Shown here: piece by piece, positions 32,589-43,126 of the stretch
Layout of the letters: the number at the start of each line of letters is the position of its first letter
How positions within the stretch are numbered: position 1 is the first letter of the stretch
Assembly: GCA_030295235.1 (NCBI GenBank)
Contig: AP026123.1
Location: 62,001 to 126,000, forward strand
Origin: Fistulifera solaris
Taxonomy: Eukaryota > Bacillariophyta > Bacillariophyceae > Naviculales > Stauroneidaceae
DNA: 64,000 bases
Direction: 5' to 3'
Notes under the pieces: model-generated
Databases searched by the model: none
What the model was told of the DNA's origin: nothing
The model's input: the letters and a program-made list of their open reading frames with translations, nothing else
Made by a program: the position numbers and the translations under genes

Positions 32589-35500
32589 TTACAAGAATTG
32601 CATATTTCCCGCTTCGTATTTTTGTGCGCGGTTCAAGCGATCTTTGAGACTGATTTCCATCTTACTGAATTCAGCGCTCGGTGTTTCCACTACTTGTAAA
32701 CGCTGCTGCGACTCCACGTCTCTCTGCGGGGCTTGTTCCGGGGCGTCATTTCCGTCTCCCCACTGATCAATTTGCTGCTGGAGCAGCTTAAGTTTCTGCT
32801 TCGCTCGAATGCGTTCTAACGCTGCGTCTTTCACCGTGCCCTTTTCGTTGACCCAGAAGCAATTCATTTCGCCTTTTCCTTTGATCGACACCATTCCACG
32901 AGGTTTCAACGGAATTTCGGCAGCCTGTTCCTTCAAATACTTTGCTGCTTCCTCGCTGCAGTTGATGCGATTCATAGCCGAGTTGCTTTCCATTCGACTG
33001 GCGGTGTTGACGGTGTCACCGAACAAACAATAACGTGGGTTCCTGTTCCCCACAACATCGGCCACTACCGGGCCCGAGTGAAAACCGACGCGAATATTCA
33101 CGTGCCCTTTGCGGGATCTTCCTCATCGACTAGGGTCTCGTTTGCGACAGCGACGGCACGAATCGCAAACTCAGCAATCCGCTTGGCGTGGTCGTGCGTT
33201 TGCTTTGAAACGAGATTTGTTACGGCCATGTACGCGTCCCCGATGGTCTCCACCTTGAAGATTTCCAACTCCTGGGAAAGGGTATCAAATTTGTGATACA
33301 AACGATCAAGCATGTTTGCTACTTTCGACGGATCCATTCGAGCACTCATGTCTGTGTACCCGACTATATCAGAGAAAAAGATTGTCACGACATCCTTATG
33401 TTCAGGCTCGACCTTGCGACCGTCTCTCAACGCTTCGGCAACATGTCGAGGGAAAATATCGAACAATGACACGTGTGAGTTCTTGGCATTGGATGCAGCT
33501 GACGCTGATGCGGCGGCTTCGGCATCAATGCGGCGCAAACGCGTGTCGATCTCTTCGAAGGTTGGACGTTTTTCCGGATCGTCATCCAAGCAATCAGCCA
33601 TGAGGGCCTTCAACGCAGCTGGCATGTGGCTAGGGGCAAGTGGCCGCTTTCGAATCAACGGGTCGGCTACAGCCCGCAAGACATCTCTTGCTGGTTGGCC
33701 TTCGTATGGGTCTCTTCGTGCATAGACTTCGTACAACATGATACCAAAGGAGTACACGTCTGTCTTGTCAGTGTTCTTTGATTCTCCTCTCAGTAATTCT
33801 GGCGCCATCCAAAATGGGGTTCCCGTGCCGCCCATATTCTTTTTCTGACTAAGACCGAAATCAGCAACCTTGGCTCGGAAACGAGTATCCACCAGGATGT
33901 TTGCCGTTTTGAGGTCGCCGTGAATTACTTTTGGCTGAGCGGAGTGCAAAAACGGACACCCTGCGAGATGTTACACAAAATCTGCAATAGAACGTCTCCT
34001 TCCAACACCATGGTTTCGTTGTGAAGTAAGTCGTAAAGGGAACCGTGGTCCATGAATTCCATAACGAGCATGGGGTCTTCGTCCTTTTCCATTACAGCGC
34101 CCATGACGGTTGTAATACAGGGATGTCGAAGGCGACTCAAGTACCGCATCTCCTCTACGAAGTCTTCTCGCATTTTGCGATAATTCTGGTAGTCCGATGC
34201 CACGCTGTTTTGACGAGATCTTGTCTTGCCCGACATGAGTCCCATTTTGCTCCATGAAATAGTGCCAGATCGACTTCCTATACTTGAGTATGTCCCAGAA
34301 ACACTACCGAGACCAGGACCTGAACTTGTATTGGAACGATCTTCGGTTGCATCTGCGTGAGTAGCACTCGGGTCAACCATGGCAGCCAATGCTTCGGAAT
34401 CCATATCGAACAAGCTCTTACGAACTGTACTTCCGACTTTTCCGTACGAGCTTTCCGTCCCATTACTAGATTTCTTGTTCTTCTTCTTCGGTGGAATCGC
34501 GCGCTTGACGGCGACTTTCGTGCCACGATATTCGGCCGAGAGCACCAAACCGTATTGTCCTCTGCCAAGAATCTCCGGTGGATCGGCAAAATGTAGCTCA
34601 TGCTTTTGCACCCTCCAAACAGAGTCGTTCGACTTCCGCTTGTGTTCACGAATGAGACACCACACCAGACTTGCCGCCAGGAGTAGGAATGCTGTGACGC
34701 CGCAAGCAACACCGATCAGCATACCTGTGTCCTCGTCAGGAGGAGGAGCGACATCGACAGGAATATTCGTTGTACCGTCGTTAAAAATGTATTCGCCACG
34801 CACCTGCCATTCGGAGTTGTTGAAAACGTGCGTCAAAACTGTATCAAATTTGTGGTCACCATCCGGAGAATCTGGATCGACAGGGACAGGTATATGATTA
34901 GCGACTCGGTATAGTGCTGTCTCCGGCAAACGTGTTCCAGTTAGCGGGTCAAGTACAACCCGACCACTGATCCCATCGAATTCATTGTTCTTGTACGTTT
35001 CGTAATGGAGAGTACCGTTCAGAAACATGGTAACGTTTTCAGAGTTCTCTACAGCTTGACATGCACTCAATCCCAATGCGATTGCGGCTTCGTACGCGAA
35101 CGCTGAGTAAGTGCTCGTAACGACCTGGTTCAAGAACGTCGGATCATCTGGCTGGACAAACTCAGGCGGAGGCAAATCAGGACGGGGCCAAAAATTACGC
35201 ATATAGTCCATGTCGATCTCGTTGCGCATTCGGCTCAACTGCTCCACGAACGCATCATATTTTGCCATTCCACTGACACCTCCTGATATTTCGAGAAGAC
35301 CGACTCCTCTTTTATAGTGTTAGCGTGAAGCAGACGGTAGATGCATTGAATGCAGTATAGACTTACCGGTACGCCTTGTAAAGAGGCGAATCTTTTTCGA
35401 AGGTACGACCGTCTAAAACACCTAAGAAGGAGTCACCAAAGATCCAGTTGTGCAAGCCATTTCCCGCGACTCCCTGGTTGTAGGCTTCCAACAAGAGTTC

Positions 35501-36301
35501 GTCGTGTGTTTCTGCGGTGAAGACCAAGCAAAACACAAATCGAAACCCGGTCTGTTTCACACTTGCCACTGCAGCTGTGATACTTTCTGAGTTGTCATCG
35601 ACTGGATTTTGCTGAATCAACAAGTCAGGAGTGTATTTTGCGGCTGCTTGCCGCATGCCTTCGACGTAGGCATTGCCATATGCGTCGTTCACATTGATAA
35701 CGGCCAAGTTTTTTATGTCCAACGCATTTCTCAGATACAACACCAACGGTACGGCATTACCTGCATCTGACGGCAAAGTTCTTCCAAATAGAGGGTATTG
35801 ACTACGGTCATCTAAATCCGCCGAGGTCGACGCGGGAGATATTTGGGGATAGCCTAGCAACCCTGTAACAATTGCCATGGGCATGCTGACAGCGCTGCGG
35901 TACGCACCGATGAAAGCACAGGCTTTCCCAGTGTGTTCCACGACATGCTTCAAAGCGACTCCGGGAGTGTAAGCTGTATCTGCCGTCATCATAGTGAAAC
36001 GGATGGGACATTTCTCGTGCAAACCAGCAACTTGAGGGACGATGCTTCCGTCTCCCGTGTTTAAGTGCTGGATAGCTAAAGCAACGGAGAAGGCATCCTC
36101 GTACACTGCTCGATACGGTATATCATTTCCAGTCGTAAACGGTTCGATAACGCTGAGAGGACAAACAGCGAAAGGTTTTCCTTCCTGAGAAACAAAGGTA
36201 TCGACGTTGCTACCGTCGGCCCGATCGAGCGTCGCATTCGACTTATAGAAAGAATCATAGTAACGCAGCGACCACAGTGTTCCTTCGTCAAACTCAGCCA
36301 T
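32589..36301 (-). CDS. Receptor guanylate cyclase B (ANF-receptor, TM, kinase, cyclase)
   Basis: Paralogue of the gene at 26660, of the same length (~1,218 residues) and order. The ANF-receptor part starts [20 protein letters not shown]; the TM is [20 protein letters not shown]. The kinase has [53 protein letters not shown] and a Ser/Gly-rich insert that differs from copy A. The cyclase has [21 protein letters not shown] and [16 protein letters not shown], so GTP is the predicted substrate. Intron 35309-35366 (58 bp, phase 2), at the same place as in copy A. Frame breaks of one base occur at 33948-33952 (A5, kinase HGD region) and 33105-33107 (before NIRVGFHSG). Paralogues read through, so these are probably errors. 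The coding sequence around 33304-33484 is almost identical to copy A. Confidence 0.91.
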
Positions 36302-36871
36302 TTGCGACAATTGACGATAAACGAAAAGACTTCTTCAAAAGGAAATGAAAAAAAAATAATGTGTTGTTTTCTTTCTTGTCGCTTGTCGCTTCGCTGTGAG
36401 AAAAGAACAACATCCCGCGAAACATCGATGCATGATTGCACGACACACGACAGATCGACAGATAGATGCAGCGAAAAGCGAAAGGCTAAAATACACTACA
36501 CGTACACAGTCATAGTCATAATTCATCTTACTGGTACACTTTAACATTTATTGTCCACGGTCCAAGCTCCAAGCTACTGTACTTTGTACATTGAATATAC
36601 TCGATGTCATTGGTCATTAATATTATAGCCTACGTCCTACATCTTACATTTTATAACATTACTGTACTTTGTATTTACTAACATTTACCCTAAGATTGAA
36701 AACTTTGATCTTTGATCTTTGATTTTCATCTTTAGGCCCTTGGCACTTCTAAAGAACCTTTGCTGTCCCTACGTACTACGTAGTACATAAGGTTACAACT
36801 CCGGAGTATTACGTATCCAGACTCCAGACACCCAGACACCAGACACCAGACACACAAATCACATAACACTA
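36302..36871. other. Promoter region of receptor cyclase B and transposon flank
   Basis: About 570 bases upstream of receptor B up to the TA target site of the inverted-repeat element. It has runs such as TACGTAGTACATA, repeated CTTTGTA strings and a short CCAGACAC tandem at 36820-36855. No gene. Confidence 0.5.
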
Positions 36872-38760
36872 ATCCGGTTAACCCGCACGGCCGAATACGT
36901 CACGATGATGTCACTCAGACATCGAACCGGCACTAAACCTGGACAACCAACCTTCCACGTGTAACATTCTCATGCGTCGCTTGCAATTCAGGATTTCGAC
37001 CTGGCCGGCTCGATTTTACCGTTTACTTTTCAAATCAAGAGAGCCGGCCGGTCGCTTTTCAAGGTTGTCGACCTCGATCATTTTCGTTCACTCGATCGAC
37101 TGCTCACAAAAAAATGAAAAGCATCATTCCACGTTGAAATGATCAGCGTTTCTCGTTCCTATTGTTTCAGTGCGTAAGTTTGTTGAATATATGGTATTAA
37201 CAATCGTTATGATATGAAACTCACTCGTATTCTCGACTGTTGTTATAGATCTTTTAATGGCTCCGATCTCGCTCGGTGGTATCGTTGTTTCTTTTTCACT
37301 CAACCGGGTATCGTTGTTTCTTTTTCTCTCATCCGCCAGTTATGAATTGTTTTCCCAAGTCTACCTGACTCCGGCAATGTATTAGTTGCACAAACTGTTT
37401 GTGTGAATGGTCTTCTTGTTTGCGGTATCTCGCTCGGAGGTGCCGAGCGAGGTGCATGGCTTCTTTTATGCTACGTACTTCATGTCTGGTTTAATCGTTG
37501 GTCATGTATGTGAAGCCATCCGTTATTCGTTTTGTCGATTGGTTAAAGATTCGCGTTTCATTGGCCTTTGATAGTGTTGAACACTGCTCGCTTGGATACA
37601 TGTCTTTCCCGTGCTCACCCACCCAGCAACAACCGAACCTCTTTTTAATCGATGATGAACCCTTAAAGTATAATATCACAGAAGTTAACTTGAATAAAGC
37701 TCTAAACTTATTGATTATACAAGTATGACTGATTTAATAAAATATGAGTTGCGAACAAGGTTGGTCGACAAATTTTTACAAGGCGAACTTAAATCCCCGA
37801 AGTTGACACGGGAGAGTCTCCGTCCAATGCGTGCTATGAATTAAAAGCGATTGACATCCATGCCGATCAACATGCACGTTCGGTACATGGACACACGAGC
37901 GCTCAAAAAGTAAAGTTGCAAACCAAGATTGCTCAAAGATCGCGAAGCTCAGGTGTTGTTCATTTGATAAATGCAACAAGAACGATCGGCATGGGAAGTG
38001 GCGAAGAGAGGAATGGCAACACGGAAACGCACGGAAGATAGCGACAGCGGTAATCACCAAATCCGCTTTATCTTGCGAATCGACTTCATCTTGGGAGCCT
38101 GTCATTGTGTCAACACATACATACGCCACAATATCAGTGCCTCAACGTACTGCTAGTTGTGGTAGACAATTCCACGCATCCCATACAATGATGGAATGCG
38201 CTGTCCGCGACAACAGTAACTGGCCTGAGTATTGCGGCGCGATGGCATGACACTTTGACAGCCTTGAGGACCTTGACAGGACCTTGACGGCTTTCAAATC
38301 CATTGAAGAGAACAAGCAGATGTCGAAACATCTACTAGTAATGGCCTTCATCGATCTTCACGGCGAATAGCAAAAAGGACCACAGCAGCACCTGAAAAAA
38401 AACACCAATAGAAAGTGTTAGATTGGAATCAGCCATTAAAAGGAGTAAAATGATTAATAAATACTTACAATAAATACTTTTCTGATTTGACTAGCATTGT
38501 GAAAGGTTTGTGCGTTGTGATGCTCAGCTGCTTTGCGCTTGAGCTGCGGACCAAAAATTGGTTATTTTCGAACAAAAACGGTTGATTCTCTAAGTAAATT
38601 TATTTACTTAGACGCCAACGGATGTCATTTCTCTTTACTTCGAAAGAATGCCGGCGCGAAAACAATCCTCGAAAACCGGACGACGTAAGGACAAGATCGG
38701 GAGGAAGACAGACAAACCGGTATTGGATCTGACGTATTCGGCCGTGCGGGTTAACCGGAT
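36872..38760. mobile_element. DNA transposon with 31-bp inverted repeats and TA duplication (non-autonomous)
   Basis: The ends are perfect inverted repeats of 31 bp: left 36872-36902 begins ATCCGGTTAACCCGCACGG, and right 38730-38760 is its exact reverse complement. Each end is flanked by TA (36870-36871 and 38761-38762), which gives a TA target-site duplication as used by Tc1/mariner-type elements. The element is 1,889 bp long. Inside I see only short frames (for example 37498-37728 plus and 37776-38129 minus) with no DDE transposase motif, so it is probably a deletion derivative moved by an enzyme encoded elsewhere. The identical ends suggest recent activity. Superfamily is inferred from the TA duplication only. 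Confidence 0.85.
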
Positions 38761-38907
38761 TACGAAACCTACTCAGTACTCAGTTTACATTAAGACAATA
38801 TTTAGTAAGTGACAAATGTAAATCGTACCAGGTAAATGGTTACTAGAGTTACTAGTTACTCCGTATTACGGACTACGTACTACGTAGTACTAGCCATGAC
38901 CCATGAC

Positions 38908-40306
38908 CAGGCCTCTTTATTTTGGTCAAGATACCAAAATAGTAGCTTTTTCGCCAAAATAGTCTTGAAAATATGACCAAAATAAGGTATTTTGGTTTTT
39001 TGGTCAAGTGATTGACCACTATTTCTGCTTAGCGAATATGTTGTTATCTAAATAGTTGTAATTGAATGGCTATCCTTTTTAATGCGCCGCAAATGTCTCT
39101 GTGCGATTGAATGTTTTGACACAGTTCTTTGCGTGCCATCCATCACATCACTCGACCTTCGCGCCCTTTCTCACGTCAAAAATGAGTGTGATCTGTTTGT
39201 CTATTTGAACATAGCACAACCGTTGTTTAGAAGAGAATTTCAATGATTTAAGTGAAATCAGGAGATTGAAATTGGAGGATGCTTGCGTGCTCGTGCCTGC
39301 TTGCTCGATTTTCCCCCACCAAATTTTCCGGGAGACTGCCATTATTCTCCAAGTTGTTTTGAATTGATCTTCCGCCATGAGGTTGATTGTTCTGGAAAAG
39401 GAAGAAGCAGAAGGATTCTATGGCTTCAAATGTCGTGGTTGGATGCGTACACCCTTGAAGTTACAGCCATGGAGGGCAACAAAATTGTCTGCGTGACATG
39501 CACATTCTCTCTCTAATGTGGACGCGATAAGCCGTCGCCCGAGTCCGTCGCCCAAGGCCTAAAGGGCAAGCACGGATGGCAAAAGCTTTTACCTGCGACG
39601 CTTCTAACATTGGCACGGTAGCTAGTTGATTAGTCACGCTCAGGGCCTACATCAGAATACATATGAGGAATAAAACAATTCGACGAAGAAAGAAAAGCCG
39701 GCGTGTTTTGGAAAAAGGATTAAAGCGAAAAAATCTTCGACTGTGAAATTCCAAAATGGCAGCGTTAGATTCACGAGTTGAGTCTCCTTCACTTCGTGGA
39801 GTTTGAGAAGCAGTTTCCTCCTGGTTGACATGCAGCCAAATGCCTGCCTTCTTTCGAATTCAACTGCACAGTGATGCAAACCGAGACTTCATCAGTGATA
39901 AGTTTGAGATTTTCTTGCAAAGTGCAGGCCTTGCATTGGAGCTTCTGAAGGATTATGGTAGCTTTGCAACGACGATGGCGGGAACTGCGTTTGTCTTGTT
40001 GGACTTCAAAGAATAAGTAAATCAGACAGTCAATCCAGTACTATGACAGACTTTACTTTGGAGTCTATCTTACAGTGAAACTAATTTGATAATCTCCTTG
40101 ACATGCTATAGAATTTGTGAGGTTTGCGATGATCTTATTAGTGATGTGATTGTGCAACACCCGTAATATTACGTGACGAGATTTCATGGTACATTTTCTA
40201 CGTAGGTCTACGTACAAAGCTAAAATAAACCAAAATAATATTGAAAATATGACCAAAATAGCCTATTTTGGTATTTTGGTCACGAAAGCCAAAATAAAGA
40301 GGCCTG
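38908..40306. mobile_element. hAT-type DNA transposon, non-autonomous, with 8-bp target duplication
   Basis: The left end CAGGCCTCTTTATTTTGG (38908-38925) is repeated inverted at the right end (40289-40306), followed inward by scattered CCAAAATA sub-repeats on both sides. The flanking 8 bases CCCATGAC occur directly at both sides (38900-38907 and 40307-40314). An 8-bp duplication with termini starting CAGG fits the hAT superfamily. The 1,399-bp interior has no hAT transposase or BED zinc finger that I recognise; the frames are short. It is therefore likely a non-autonomous copy. It lies 147 bp from the TA-type element and beside a three-unit 33-bp minisatellite. Confidence 0.88.
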
Positions 40307-40395
40307 CCCATGACCTATGACGCTATGACCCAGTGTATGGTCTAAGACAACGATTGGAACGGCAAGGGGCAAGGCAAAATTCTTCATTCCGTCAT

Positions 40396-40486
40396 GTTGC
40401 CGGAAAATGTGGTGGAATGATTTTTTCACGTTGCCAGAAAATGTGTGACAATGCTTTTCACATTGCCAGAAAATGTGTGTGCTTTG
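40396..40486. repeat. Three-unit relative of the 33-bp minisatellite
   Basis: Units share GTTGCC(A/G)GAAAATGTG and are about 32-34 bp long with TTTTTTCAC-type ends. This resembles the 25503-25868 array, which lies 15 kb away, but with CC changed to GCC. It starts 90 bp right of the hAT-type element. Confidence 0.7.
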
Positions 40487-41394
40487 GCGTCTTGTTTCTT
40501 GTGGGGCTTGGAAAGGCTACCATTACCATACTGGTATGGCTTTTGCATCAGGCATTTCTTTCGCATGGATCGAGTGCGAAGTTGGAGTTGAAGATGTCAC
40601 GGTTCTTTTGCAGCTTTGCAGCGAATTCTTCATGCGCCGCGCTACGCTATAATTGTCAGCAAGCCTTCTTTACCAATGGATCTCGTTCTCACACGGTAAA
40701 TGTTTTGCGCAAGCGATTTCAATAAAAGTGAAAGCCGCGGAACAAATGCTAAGTCCTCTTTTCAGGACTGCCCGATTTTCCCGCAATATCCAGAAAGTTG
40801 ACAAGGAACGCGAAGGCAACTATTTTATTTGTCGATGATACAATGTTTGTCTTTTGATATGCTGCTGATGATGCTGAATCATCTTGCCATTGCTTATCTC
40901 TAGTTTGCTCCTGAATCTCGTGGTCGCCCCGTCGCATGATTTATTTTCTGCTTCTAACACAAAATTGGGCAAATCGACGCACAAAAAGAAATTTCATGAT
41001 GCAAGAGGTTGAGCTAGATCAACGCAACTAAACAACGGCGAAGCAGATTGAGACAGAACTTGTCTCTGTGGTGAACGATTTTGTGCTCGTAAACGGCAGC
41101 TTACATTCATCTCGTTTCAAAAGATGCAAAGAAGTCGATTAACGGCGGGAAAGAGTTGCTCGGAAATGCGAAGCATTGTTTTGCTTTTGTTATCTGTGTT
41201 AATGGCCAACCAAAGGCTCGAATCAATGGCAGTGTTCCCATGACTTCAAAAAACGGTGTCGACCATGCAGCTCACAGCATAAGTGCGATAACTAAGATCA
41301 ACCGTGATGCAAAAGAAATAAAGGCGATGATTTTGAGTGGACGATTTCTGAGCTTAACTGCACATTGCAACAAGATCTGCATCCTTCAGACTGA
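40487..41394. other. Intergenic region between the hAT element and the cyclase relic
   Basis: About 0.9 kb. Only short, unconvincing frames. The right part (about 41285-41394) resembles the 3' flank of receptor cyclase B, so it was probably duplicated with the relic. Confidence 0.5.
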
Positions 41395-42168
41395 TTTCCA
41401 TTTTTCTGAATTCAGCGCTGGGTGTTTCCACGTCTCACTGTGGGGCTTGTTCCGGGGCGTCGTTTCTGTCTCCCCCTTTGGTCAATTTGCTGCTGGAGCA
41501 GCTTAAGCTTCTGCTTCGCTCGAATGCGTTCTAACGCTGCGTCTTTCACCGTGCCCTTTTCATTGACCCAGAAGCAATTCATTTCGCCTTTGCCTTTGAT
41601 CGACACCATTCCACGAGGTTTCAACGGGATTTCGGGCGCCTGTTCCCTCAAATACTTTGCTGCTTCCTCGCTGCAGTTGATGCGATTCATAGCCGAGTTG
41701 CTTTCCATTCGACTGGCGGTGTTGACGGTGTCACCGAACAAGCAATAATGTAGGTTTCGATTACCAACGACATTGGCCACGACTGGGCCCGAGTGAAACC
41801 CAACGCGTATATTCGCGGACTAGGGTCTCGTTGGCGACAGCGACGGCACGAATCGCAAACTCAGCAATGCGCTTGGCGTGGTCGTGTGTTTGTTTTGTGA
41901 CCAGATTTGTCACGGCCATGTATGCGTCTCCGATGGTCTCCACCTTGAAGATTTCCAACTCCTGGGGAAGGGTATCAAATTTATGATACAAACGATCGAG
42001 CATGTTTGCTACTTTCGATGGATCCATCCAAGCACTCATCTCTGTGTACCCAACAATGTCTGAGAAAAAGATTGTTACAACATCTTTGTGTTCGGGATCG
42101 ACCTTGCGACCGTCTCTTACGCTTCTGCAACATGCCGAGGAATGATGTCGAACAATGAGAAGCGCCAC
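41395..42168 (-). pseudogene. Truncated receptor guanylate cyclase relic (cyclase domain only)
   Basis: Retains most of the class III cyclase domain: [34 protein letters not shown], then [16 protein letters not shown] and the C-terminal [18 protein letters not shown]. The ANF, membrane and kinase parts are absent. An internal gap of about 30 bp removes the stretch between ANETLV and FHSGP and changes the frame; the C-terminus is altered after LLQQQIDQ. Upstream only a short unrelated leader remains. It is mosaic: the region at 41990-42110 is nearly identical to the copy at 43127, while the C-terminal part reads like the copy at 32589. It lies on the same strand as the three full genes. A functional protein is unlikely. 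Confidence 0.88.
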
Positions 42169-43126
42169 GTTCAGCGAACACGTGTCGAGAGGTTCATCAA
42201 ATAAAAAGCGCTTATGCGTTTATGCCATTTAGACGCGAACAGGTCGAAAAGCATCGTCTATCAACTATACATCGGGATTTGTTTTTCGTCGAACAAAAGT
42301 TCGGCGCCTTATGAACTTGCTGGGTTATTTCACTGGGTATGGATACCAAGATTGAAGTGCGGTGTGTTGCGCTAGGTTTTGCACAGTGCAGGTTCATCAA
42401 GATTAATTACAAGATTCTATATGCAAGTGCAATACCATTCCAAATTTCGCGAAACATGATAATAGAGTCTATTGAGCGATGCAAAGAATGAATCGTAAAA
42501 ATAAAGGCAAACTTCAATGCGTCTCGTAAGTGGGATTATTTGAGACTCGAGAGGGCGACAGGCTATAGGAGACAAGCATGGGTCCTAAAACAATACTAGA
42601 GGGCCGCGATTCAGTACGTCTCTGACAACTGAGGCAATCTAACGTTTCCTGTGAAAAGTGTCTTTTGCTTCTTTCGCATAGTCTATCGAACAGAGGATTT
42701 TGTTGGAATTTTCATAAGTGGCAACCGGGCATAGTCACTTTCTGGTGTACAAGCAAACATCGTTCTTGTCTGGAATACACGTCGCTTCCTCAATTTCTGC
42801 TAAAACTCAACCTTTTGGTCATGTTCGGCGACAAAGATGTTGATATGCAGGCCTGCTACATACTATCGTTACCTGGTACCATTTCAATGCAGGAGTCGCT
42901 TCGCATGCTCTTCTAGACTGAATCGTGACAGGTCTGACGTTACGCAGCTGAAAGGGCTGCCACTTTGGCACATTTGTCGCATTAAAGGTTATATGTGTAT
43001 TTCAAAAAAATGATTAATGCTGCTATCCAAATGGTGGGTAACTGAAAGAGTATAATCAATTTAAGTGACGATATCAACGCCGAGGGTTCCCCCAGAAGCA
43101 GCAGATTTCACTTAGCTACAAACAAG
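42169..43126. other. Intergenic region between cyclase relic and receptor cyclase C
   Basis: About 0.95 kb. A short plus-strand stretch from an ATG near 42222 (MPFRREQVEKHRLSTIHRDL) looks protein-like for about 30 residues and then stops. It could be a fragment of an unrelated gene. Nothing else supported. Confidence 0.4.

Noticed and set aside
38648-38820. Basic reading frame running out of the right end of the TA-type transposon
   Set aside because: It crosses the inverted repeat into the flank and has no transposase motif; a transposase should not extend beyond the element.
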